This document shows positions 50,644 through 59,501 of a stretch of 64,000 nt of DNA, in pieces; position 1 is the first letter of the stretch, and each line of letters opens with the position of its first letter. The notes under the pieces were generated by a model. That model did no database searches, was not told the DNA's origin, and was given only the letters and a program-made list of their open reading frames with translations. A program made the position numbers and the translations under genes. Source of the stretch: Davidsoniella eucalypti (taxonomy: Eukaryota > Ascomycota > Sordariomycetes > Microascales > Ceratocystidaceae); assembly GCA_004009845.1 (NCBI GenBank), contig RMBW01000035.1:186001-250000 (forward strand), written 5' to 3'.

Positions 50644-52905
50644 TTACAAGCCCTTTTTATCGTGCTTGTGTTCATGGTCATGGTCATGGTCATGGTCATG
50701 CTCCTCAGGCTCGGGAGTTCCTTCACGAGGTGTCACATCACCCGGGACAAACTCATCGAACTCCTTGATCTCCACGCCGTCAACCGGCACGAAGCGCACG
50801 CGAACTCTCTTGGCACCACGGACACGAGAGCCGATCTGGAAGCGAATGCTCTCCTCCAAGACGCGCATCTGTTCGATATTCCAGCCTGAGGGGATCGCCA
50901 GCTCGAGATCGACTAGGTAGTTCTGGCCCGACTTGACACCGCTGACGTCACGTAGTTCCAGGCCGTGGCCAGGCTCGAGCTCCTCGAGCACACGCAGGGT
51001 GTACTTGCGGATAGAATCACATACTTCGTCGTCAATGGCACGGTCTGCAAGCTCGGTCAGCGCAGACATGGTGTTCTCGGCACCGGCCTTGATGACTAAG
51101 GCTGAGATTAGAAGACCGCCGACGGGGTCGAGCCATGAGGCGTTGACAAATAGGTTGGCGGCGATGATAACGGCTAAAGTAACAACACCGGTTAGGGAGT
51201 CGATGCGGTGGTGGATGGCGTTCGATGCTAGAACAGAGGACTTGCGCTCCCGCGCAACTGCCATGGCTATAAAAGAAAACGAATATTGTTAATCTAGATG
51301 AATTGGTATGTTGGGATAAACCTATTGCTCACTCTTCTGGTATAGCCATTCTTTGATGAGGATGGTGCCTCCGGCTAGCCAGGCAGCATGAAGACTCGGC
51401 GCGCCAGCTTCCAGACCGTGACTATGGTTGTGGCCATGACTGTGGCCATGTTCGTGGGCATGGGCAAAGATGCCTCCAAAAGCCTCCGGATCGATGCCCA
51501 GCTGGGTGAGCAGGGCTACGAAGCTACTCCAGCACATCAACATGCCACCGGTAAGCAGCATACCAGACACACCTAGCGAACCCAAGCTCTCGATTTTGCC
51601 GAAGCCAGTGGGATAAGCGCGGGTTGGTTCCTTCAAACTCCACGACACGGTGGCCAGGGTTAGGATGTCTGATGCCAGATCAGTCACAGAGTGGTATGCA
51701 TCGGCGATCATGGCGTGCGAGTGGAAGACATAGCCGCCGACGCCCTTGGCAATAGCCATGCCCAGGTTGGCGAGCAGACCGATGCGGGTGATGCGCACGC
51801 CGGCGTCGTTCTTGTTTTTCGATGTCAGGTACATGTTGTCATGATGATGGTGGCCGTGGCCGTGGCCATGCGAATGGCCGCCGTGCGAGCGTGTTTGTGA
51901 GGTCGACATGGCGATGAGGGCAGCTGCTAGCAGTCTGCGGCGATGGACGCGGATATCTGGTGATGAAAGAAGTAGAGGAGATTGTCGCGAGTAGGTCTTG
52001 ATCGGAGGGCTAGATTGCGATAAGGAGGAAGCAGACAATGGAGATAGAGAAACAGAAGTAGAGATGGCAGAGGTAGCTTTTGGGGATGAAACAGGCAGAG
52101 CAGACTTCTTAAACGAAGCACAAGCACGGCGGGCGTCGACGAGTAGTAGACCTGCAATTAGCGATGCGTCTGGGGCAAGCTCTGGTAGCCGGGATGGATT
52201 GAGAGCGTTAGAGTGATCTTTAGGGTGAGATTTAGAGTGTGATGGAGATGAGGACACGGTCCAAGCCGCTAAGTTCGCAGCCCCGGTCACTGATGATGCG
52301 GGTGATGACGCCAGCAGGGGAGCAATAGGCGCCTTTGGGGTCCTTAGAGCCTTTGGAGCTTCTGAAGCTTTGACAGCATTCTGCGGGTCTGTATCAACAG
52401 GACAACGAGACGCCTGAAGCGGCAATTCAGCACGAGGAATGGGGCTGCCACTACCAGTATGATTGGTGGTTTTCGTTTTGGCTATAGCAGCAAAGTCACT
52501 ATAATAGCGTAGGGACGGAGACGAAGAGGAAGACGACGGCGCCACAATAGGCGGAGACAACGACGACAATCCGCGCTGCGACCCATTGGCTGGCGAAGGT
52601 GGTGCAGTGGCTGCTGCTGCACTGGTATGATTGCATTGGCTTGACGAAGAAGACAACGAAGGCGATAATGCCAAGTATGTCTGAAACTCGGGCGCAGAAT
52701 GATGCGAGCGCTGGCCTGGCGCATGTCGTGATGCCGATGCTGCTAAGTAGGGGCCTGTAGAGCAAGAAGAGCTTGCTGTGGTTGCCGTATGATAATGGCT
52801 ACGGCTGCCTATCCTACAGCGCAGTACCGCCTGTAAATCCACCGTGCTTAGGTCGTGTCTACTAGGGCCTTTCAGCGCCCGGGAGGCGCAACTTAACAAC
52901 GACAT
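50644..52905 (-). CDS. Cation diffusion facilitator, MMT1/MMT2-like
   Basis: Two exons, 52905-51333 and 51266-50644, with a 66 bp intron (GTGAGC donor, TAG acceptor), give 731 residues. The N-terminus (about 1-45) is basic with few acidic residues and could be a mitochondrial presequence. Residues 45-330 are low-complexity Ser/Pro/Ala. A His-rich stretch (HGGHSHGHGHGHHHHD, about 341-356) precedes the transporter domain. Metal-site motifs are DAYHSVTD (TM2) and HHRID (TM5); YPTGFGKIESLGSLG is the loop typical of the MMT/FieF branch. A second His-rich loop (HAHEHGHSHGHNHSHG) lies between TM segments. A cytosolic-type C-terminal domain ends in HD repeats. Relatives are yeast Mmt1/Mmt2, proposed mitochondrial iron exporters, and bacterial FieF; the exact metal is uncertain. 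An internal ATG at 51909 (residue 333) would give a 399-residue form without the presequence. Confidence 0.9.
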
Positions 52906-55600
52906 TGATGTTTATAGATTACTATATATATATTTGGCAAGCCTTCTTCTTCTTTTGCGACCTTTTCTTTATTTCTCGTCTTTGCTTTAGCGTTCCCCCC
53001 CTAGAACAGCGAGTTATATCCAAGTTTAGTGAGAAAAAAGAAAAAGGGCAACAAAAAAGAGTCTAAGCTCCCGCAAGCGAGTAGTGCTACACAACGTAAA
53101 GCTACAAAGAAAATAGAATTTATCTATTATATTATAGTGGTCGAGAATGGAAGGGCAGATTGGCTTGGCCTCTTATTATGCATGTACTGCAAATGTTTCG
53201 TCAATACGTGGCTGTTGGTTGTCGCGGGTTGTAGGTGCCGATCGGTCTGTATCTCTTGTCTCTTCGGGTTATGACTCGTTCACAGGTTATATAAGCCAAG
53301 CAATAGTTCGTCGTCTATATGTCCAGTCTCAGACCTTCCTTCGTCCCGGGAGGCACAGGGCAGGAAAACGAGGTTATGGGTAGTCAGCTTTGGACACAGA
53401 GCGCTATAATGACTTAGTACTGTGATTATAGTTGTTGTGGTTGTTTATCGACAAGCATGCCCGACAGGAAACGAGACTTGTCAAGAAAGATTATGGGTTG
53501 TGCGTCTCGCTATTGCTATTCTAGAACGGGTGGGGGCGGCTGGTCTGCGAATGACAATGTCGGGATGACAAACACAGAAGCTAACAATGATTTCGGTCGG
53601 TCGGGAGATGGGCTGTCTTGTGAGATTACTGCTCACTCGGGTGATGGTACTAGTTTTAGTTGCTTGGAATTGCTGCCAGGTACACGGAGGAGGGGTAGAA
53701 AGGCTAGAAGTTTGTCTCTTGACTGGAAGGCCCTAGACCTCTGTATTTAAATAGTAGCAGCAGAGAACAAACTTGAGAGACAGACTTTCTACTAAGTTTT
53801 ATCGAGGGTGGATCGTTTGTCTGGGATCTACTAGACGTTGCTAGGCCGTTTGAGTTTTAGGACGGGCTTGCGGAGAATCGGTGGGATGCAACAAGGCAGA
53901 CCAAAGCAAAAAGGACAAGAACGTCTGTTCATATATGGCTGTTATAGTATAGTCGTATGAAGTAGATATTATGAGAGGGCCAATTCAAGTATTATGTTCA
54001 ATATCTGGCGATTGAGCTCAAAAATCGTCAGCAGGACGAATTTGGATGGGGGTTGAAATCGTGTTGTGACACACAGCAAATATTGGCCGACATCGCTAAA
54101 AACCCTAGAATTAGGGCTGAAGCGTGTTTTGCGCCGGGTGACAAACTCAACAAATTAAGAAAAATATGGCTTTATGGAGTTTTCATAGATAATCGTAGCT
54201 GCGGTGGTAGATCCGTTATTATTACCAAAAGAAACTGGACATGTTATTTCTCGATGTCTAAAGTCAGCTCGCTGTAGCTTCTCAAGAGGTGTAGTGTTTT
54301 TATCAAGAGGGAAGCTTTAGGGCTTAGTGCGTTTTAGCGGGGAGAATCTCGGAATGAACCATAGCGTCTAGAATATTGTGGTGAATTATAATGCCGGGCA
54401 AGCGGACGTGAAGTAGACAGAAAAAAATTAAACGCCGCAGTTGAGTCTCTTCCGCCGGGTTTTAGCCGTCACCGTCTTTTAGGGAAAGAAGAAAAGGGAG
54501 AAAGAAAGAGTGTTCACTAACACCGGATGAAGAACCAGTTTTATTCTCATAATTCTATGTTTCAATGTAGAATGAATTACACTTGACGGAAATATCTTGT
54601 GAATCAGGCCGCTTTCATAGCAAACAGACAATCAAGCAAGGAAAAATTAGCAAATGCTTTCTATATTGGCAAGTCACAGGGTTTCTTTCGCTTGACTAGA
54701 CCTGGCGATCGATCGTTCAAGATCAGCCCACTTGCTGATATTGTGGTGGCTAGCTCTGAGTGAGCCCATACATAAGCACAATCATACATGTAGTAACAGT
54801 GGTAGATATATACACCGAGTAAGCCAAATTTCAAAAATCATGTAACTAAGGCTTCTTGGTGGCCCGTTCTTATACAATATAGAATGCTGCATCAATGCAT
54901 CACTTCACCTTACTAAGACAAATGGCCAGCCAATGTAATTCATGATCTTATCAATCTTTAAAATTCAACGCGAGATAGTTAACTGACTACTATTAGCACT
55001 AAGACTAATTCCCTGCTCCTACAAATCATACTAGAAAAACACCTGGTTAATCACGTCGAATTCTCCGTCAAATTAGGTGGACTAGACAGCCAATCTGGAA
55101 ATCGACAATATCGGGATCAGTATTAGTAAGCATATAATCAGCCCTAAGCTATCAGAGGCTTTTTGAGCTCTCAAACTGCGCTCGATATTTCTTTACTTGT
55201 AGAATTATTCTATCGTAGTTACACAAGGAAAATGGATGGCTATTCTATCTGATTATATTTGCTATTTGAATTCCACTCATTTGTCATTCTACAGCAACTC
55301 GATGGCATGTTCTAGACAGAAGTAGCCGGTTGATATCATATTGGTTCTAGACATTGACTATGTATCTACCGTTCACTTGAGCCACTGAGACGATACAATA
55401 ACGGAATGGCTACTGGATAGACATCTGACGACTTCTCCAAGGTAATAAATACTGTGAACAAGTTGTGGAATAATATGTGTGAATTACTGGGCCGAAGTTG
55501 TCCTAAAGCTCGGGATTTTGGGGCCATTTCTATCTCCGAGCCAAGATCCGATAATACAACCTCAAGCCATAAAAAAAAGTGTCGCACAAGCACCCAAAAA
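52906..55600. other. Intergenic, upstream of the cation transporter
   Basis: About 2.7 kb. Short frames at 53.0-53.75 kb and 54.05 kb show no known motif. The left part should include the transporter promoter. AT-rich towards the right, just before the Pol III gene island. Confidence 0.55.
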
Positions 55601-55716
55601 ACATACAACACCCGGTATTCCCACGTGGTCAACCGTAGTACTGATCGGGCGCTTGATAGTTTAAATAGGGGAGAGCGGACGGGATCCCGTGCTTTCTATC
55701 AGCTGTGGTCGTATGT
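55601..55716 (-). rRNA. 5S rRNA gene, diverged, possibly a pseudogene
   Basis: Reading the minus strand from 55716, the 116 nt sequence starts ACATACGACC, contains the highly conserved fungal block CGGGATCCCGTCCGCTCTCC, and ends GGGTGTTGTATGT followed by a T run, the Pol III terminator. Helix I (ACATACGAC with GTTGTATGT) and helix II (GCTGATAG with CTATCAAGC, one bulged A) both pair. The loop E residues AGTA...GGGAAT are present. Helix IV is two bases shorter than in standard fungal 5S and no longer pairs cleanly. The A-box area (TTTAAACTA) also departs from the usual ATAAGC. Isolated 5S genes dispersed among protein genes are normal in Pezizomycotina. The paired but altered helix II suggests a variant 5S type; the helix IV defect suggests decay. 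Confidence 0.85.
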
Positions 55717-55772
55717 TGTTGTTGTTGTTATATTTATTCTCTTCCTAAACTATTACGAGTGGATTTTCGAGT
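55717..55772 (-). mobile_element. (AAC)n-tailed retroposon 3' end upstream of the 5S gene
   Basis: On the minus strand, 43 bases beginning ACTCGAAAATCCACTCG and ending GAATAAATAT run into an (AAC)n tail of about four units. The tail abuts the first base of the 5S sequence. The same 43 bases, with no mismatch, end in an (AAC)n tail beside tRNA-Glu at 57396-57473. Identity stops abruptly at 55772, as expected of a 5'-truncated copy. No target duplication is visible on the far side. Confidence 0.6.
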
Positions 55773-56165
55773 GCAATTCAATTTTATATCTTTCAAATTC
55801 AACTATTTTCTCTTCTCTGGCATTTTAGGTGATATTTGCTACTGATAGCACATTGCACAATGTATATCTGTAAATAGTTCTGGTTTTGTTCTCTTTGTCT
55901 TTGCCGTGTAACTGAGGGGGTAGTGATCCTAGTCAGGCTATCAACTTTAGTACATACAAACTGTAGAAATACCAAGATAACATGGAAAAGCTATACAGGC
56001 CGATATATTCTGTTAGCCTTCTAATAAGTACCACTACAATTATATGTTGATTGGCTTTGATGTCCTTGCTAAAGGCGCTGTGCTGTTATCGGCTAGATTG
56101 CTATATCTGTTTGTCATACAAAGCTGCAATCAAGACTTTAGTATTCTTGTATACAAGGCCTAAGG
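55773..56165. other. Spacer between the retroposon end and the transcription-factor relic
   Basis: About 390 AT-rich bases with no recognisable gene, repeat or RNA. Confidence 0.6.
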
Positions 56166-56168
56166 TAG

Positions 56169-56720
56169 TTAGTTATCTCCCAGATATAGAAGAGCAAGAG
56201 AGACTTGATTGTGCATAGCCGGGCCTGAAATATCTTCCAGAATGGAGCGAGCGAGGCAACTTTCGTTGTAGCTCAGCCGATCCAAACTCTCGCAAGCCAG
56301 GTATGGAGAACTGGTAGAGTTCAACTTGAAGAACACAGACTCAGATGTACACAAAGACGAATATCTGCTCCTCTTTACTACCAGCCCATTCTACAATGTT
56401 TTGCTCGTTAAGCCGCAAGTCGTCAGGGAGAGAAGCTGTGAAACTTGACACTTCATTTTGTAATCTGTTGACTTTTTCCATGGCTCGTGATGCTTTCCAC
56501 TTTACTCTATGGACATAGGTAGTACCTCCGGAAAACCTTTTGGCTATACTTTGAATATGATGCTTAAGATTTATCAATCGTATAGTATAGCCTTGACGTG
56601 CTCATAGGCGGCGAGCACGGCTTGGGGGGTTGTTAGACGTTAGGACGGAACTGGTTGGTTTGCCTGGAAAGCATCCTCATTACAGAGGGGTTTGAGCTTC
56701 ATGTTGTCCCCAAGGTATGA
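56169..56720 (-). pseudogene. Relic of a fungal_trans-type transcription factor
   Basis: Reading leftwards from about 56720 on the minus strand, conceptual translation resembles the C-terminal half of a fungal_trans regulatory domain. The pieces, in order, are LCNEDAFQANQPVPS, then PQAVLAAYEHVKAILYD, then INLKHHIQSIAKRF, and VNRLQNEVSSFTASLPDDLR with LNEQNIVEWAGSKEEQIFVFV. Beyond a stop comes VELYQFSIPGLREF, the usual 'DLYR..PG' position. The pieces lie in two frames: a stop follows VPS, there is a frameshift near 56577, and an in-frame TGA lies at 56341-56343. No start, zinc cluster or splice structure could be found around it. I treat it as a broken, partial copy. It is unrelated in detail to the intact Zn2Cys6 gene at 28.8 kb. 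Confidence 0.6.
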
Positions 56721-57160
56721 GTAGAATTTAGTTGCTCTTCATTCATCTTATTCCCTACAAGTCCAAGATAGGCAACTATACATGTTGTTTGGTAGTTGGT
56801 AGTTCTTCTAATATCATAGTTCTTGTTTGCTAATGCTGCTCTCACTTCTAATGTAATCTTCCATACACGGGCTCAACATTTTTCTCTACTGAGCTGGCCT
56901 ACAAAGCTAAGTTTGATATGCTTGCTTGGGACGAAAAAAAAAACCACGCCGTATATGGTGATTCCATATGCCCAATGAAAGGTAGAAGAAAGGCCTCACA
57001 AAACGGTGCTTCGAAGACGACAAGTGTCGAAAAAGAAAACGAGAATGGACAGCATCATTGGGAATATGTGCTGGTCGCTCTTAAAACCCACGACGAAGGG
57101 GAAAGATTCGTCTTTGGACGGAGGGGAAGGTACTCGAACTCAAAGGTACCCCTCCGAGGG
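56721..57160. other. Spacer with possible older retroposon sequence
   Basis: About 440 bases. An 82-codon plus-strand frame at 56918-57166 has no ATG-independent support and no known motif. Part of it may belong to the retroposon whose tail lies at 57217-57233. Confidence 0.4.
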
Positions 57161-57233
57161 TTGTAGGAGGGAAGGTTGATTAGCTAAAAACTATGTAGAT
57201 CCAAGAGGATAAATAGAACAACAACAACAACAA
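57161..57233 (+). mobile_element. Older (AAC)n-tailed retroposon 3' end
   Basis: The sequence AAGAGGATAAATAGAACAAC and following AAC units (57203-57233) match the end of the unit at 57396-57473 at 18 of 20 positions before the tail continues. The upstream limit of this copy is not defined. It is followed at once by AAGGCAAGATCCGATTTTGG, an imperfect copy of the sequence at the start of tRNA-Glu. Confidence 0.5.
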
Positions 57234-57251
57234 GGCAAGATCCGATTTTGG

Positions 57252-57438
57252 GGAATGGTTTGAGGAGGGTTCGAAGTTACAGGGGATATCCCTGAAGGCG
57301 TCCTATGGAGACCCGGGAGGGTAGTCCGGACCCGGACTAGGATACGGGTGGCAGTGGATAAGATATACCGGAGACAGAAAAATCGGCACGACCGGACTCG
57401 AAAATCCACTCGTAATAGTTTAGGAAGAGAATAAATAT

Positions 57439-57473
<35 letters not shown>
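57252..57473 (+). mobile_element. Short retroposon-like unit with (AAC)n tail, directly upstream of tRNA-Glu
   Basis: About 220 bases lie between two imperfect copies of a 19-20 base sequence (57232-57251 and 57472-57490), the second of which includes the first ten bases of the tRNA. The unit ends with the 43-base sequence shared with the 5S-linked copy (57396-57438) and a 35-base (AAC)n tail (57439-57473). It contains GGGTTCGAAGT at 57268-57278, vaguely B-box-like, so a SINE is possible. Equally it may be the truncated 3' end of a LINE. No reverse transcriptase is encoded here. Confidence 0.55.
57439..57473. repeat. (AAC)11-12 microsatellite / retroposon tail
   Basis: Perfect AAC units ending eight bases before the tRNA gene. 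Related shorter runs are at 57217-57233 and, inverted, at 55718-55730. Confidence 0.95.
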
Positions 57474-57480
57474 GGAACGA

Positions 57481-57552
57481 TCCGATATGGTCTAGGGGCT
57501 AGGATATCTCGCTCTCACCGAGAAGGCCGGGGTTCGATTCCCCGTATCGGAG
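57481..57552 (+). tRNA. tRNA-Glu (CTC)
   Basis: A 72 nt cloverleaf without intron. Acceptor stem TCCGATA pairs with TATCGGA, with G as discriminator base. The D arm carries the A box (TGGTCTAGGGG). The anticodon stem is TCTCG with CGAGA around the loop CTCTCAC, giving anticodon CTC for GAG codons. The T arm is GGGG-TTCGATT-CCCC with the B box. No CCA is encoded. No clear T run follows immediately; a TTTTCTTTTTTT stretch lies about 40 bases downstream. It is preceded by the (AAC)n tail. Confidence 0.96.
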
Positions 57553-57894
57553 ACACACAGACACTCATGGTTCCACAACCATCGGCGTCAATTTTCTTTT
57601 TTTGGAAAGTTTTGTTTAAATGGTTCAAATGTTATAATCAGTTTTCATTGCACATCAAAATTCTCAATCAATTCAATTCATTACGCATTTCAACTAGCAT
57701 TTCGGTACTATACAAGATGCTACAGGATGATATCAGCCAGTCACCGAAACATGACGTCGTATTGCTGCGAAACAATAGTAGGTCAAAAATAGTAAAAAAT
57801 AGAGATATTCATTAATCAGCTACGATAATCATACAACTAAGCATCAGCAAACAGACATAAACAAACAAAAAAATTAATGTAGAAAATAATGCAT
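57553..57894. other. Spacer, catalase 3' flank
   Basis: About 340 AT-rich bases between the tRNA and the catalase stop codon, including presumed 3' UTR. No gene seen. Confidence 0.65.
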
Positions 57895-59501
57895 CTACTG
57901 CACTTGCTGTTCAGTCGACTTCTCAATCAACTGGCCCAGCTTTGCGTCCACCTTGCAGAACATTTGGTACGTCCGCTTACGAGTGTCCTTCTCGGCAGCC
58001 GCCAAATGACCTGCGACATTGTTCACAAAGTTTTCCTGTTGGCCTTCCTGGCGGCCCAGGACATTCCATAGCGCAGTAGCCTGCACGTAATCCTCTGGCT
58101 TGATGTCACTGAACAGGTCCGCGACGACAGACCCCGCCCATTGCTCGTGCGAGTTCACAGCGGATACGTCTTGGTACTGTAGCTGTCGGTACGAGCTGGG
58201 ATAGTTGGGGTTGGCACCATAGTTGCCGTTCACTGCCATACCACCGTCACGCTGCCAAGGGTTGAAGGCACTAAGTGGCTTATTGACCGGGATTTGTTGG
58301 TAGTTCACACCCAGGCGGTGACGCTGAGTGTCAGGATACGAGAACAGACGGGACTGCAGAACTGGATCGGCAGAAGGCTCTACACCCGGAACCATGTGAG
58401 AAGGTGAGAAGGCTACCTGCTCAATCTCGGCAAAATAGTTTTCGGGGTTCCGGTTCAGTGTCAGCTTGCCATAACGGCGCAGGGGCACGTCCTTCTGAGG
58501 CCAAACCTTGGTGAGATCGAAGATATTCCACTTGAACTTCTCGGCTTGTTCAGGCGTCAGAGCTTGGACATAAACAGTCCAGCTGGGGTTTTCTCCCCTT
58601 TTGATTGCCTCGAAAAGGTCCTCCGTGTGCCAGTCAGGGTTTTCGCCGGCTAACTTTCCAGCCTCTTCGTTGGTGAAGTTCTTGATACCCTGATCGGTCT
58701 TCAAGTGAATTTGAACGTAGATAAATGAGCCATCAGGCTTGTTCCATTTGTAAGTGTGGCCCGAGTAGCCGTTCATGTGCCGGAATGAGTACGGGGTACC
58801 GCGGTCAGAGAACAGCTGCATGACTTGATGGATAGCTTCATGGTGGGTCGAGAGGTAGTCCCAGAACATGGTGGCATCCTTGAGGTTTGTCTGTGGGTTG
58901 CGCTTCTGGGTGTGGATGAATATGGGGAACTTGGCTGGGTCACGCAAGAAGAACACGGGTGTGTTGTTGAATACCCAATCCCAGTTGCCTTCATCAGTGT
59001 AGAACTTGACAGAGAATCCTAGAAGTTGGTTAGTACACTTAGGATAACATGCTTAGGAAGATACTATAGTTACATACCACGGGGGTCACGGGCCGAATCA
59101 GCGGAACCCTTCTCCCCACCAACGGTCGAGAAGCGAGCAACGCAGGGTGTCTTCTTGCCCACAGACTTGTACATGTCGATGGTGGTGATATCGCTGATGT
59201 CATCTGTCACTTCAAACTATATTAATATATTCTTTAGCAAGCGCTCAGACTACTAGTATAGATGTTCAATACATACCTCGCCATAGGCACCCGCACCCTT
59301 GGCGTGGACAACACGCTCAGGAATACGTTCGCGGTCGAAGTGGGCAAGCAGGTCGATGAGATTGAAGTCTTGCAACAGCAGAGGACCAGACTGGCCGATT
59401 CTCTGATAGCCCTGGGGGTTCATGACTGGGCAGCCGTTGGAAGTAGTGTAGGTGGGAGTATCATTGTACCGATAGGTACCTTGATCAGTGGGCGGGGCCA
59501 T
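57895..59501 (-). CDS. Monofunctional haem catalase, small-subunit type
   Basis: Exons 59501-59277, 59216-59078 and 59018-57895, with introns of 60 and 59 bp, encode 495 residues. The enzyme splits hydrogen peroxide to water and oxygen. The active-site His lies in RVVHAKGAGAYGEFEVT (about residue 66), where the first splice falls. The conserved Asn is in DEGNWDWVFNNTPVFFLRD, and the proximal haem-ligand Tyr is in RLFSYPDTQRHRLG. VARFSTV and GSADSARDPRGF complete the family signature. At about 500 residues it belongs to the small-subunit clade rather than the 700-residue large-subunit catalases. The protein ends EQQVQ, not an SKL-like tripeptide, so peroxisomal import by the usual PTS1 is not evident, and no secretion signal is present. 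Cytosolic location is the simplest reading. Confidence 0.95.

Noticed and set aside
55712..57471. DNA transposon with terminal inverted repeats (the 43-base repeats are inverted, 1.7 kb apart)
   Set aside because: Both copies end in an AAC tail beside a Pol III gene and a third direct copy exists; nothing like a transposase lies between. Independent retroposon 3' ends explain this better.
56781..57471. Solo copia-type LTR (TGTTG...CAACA ends)
   Set aside because: TGTTG and CAACA occur here only through the AAC repeat and a chance match; flanking bases show no 5-base target duplication.
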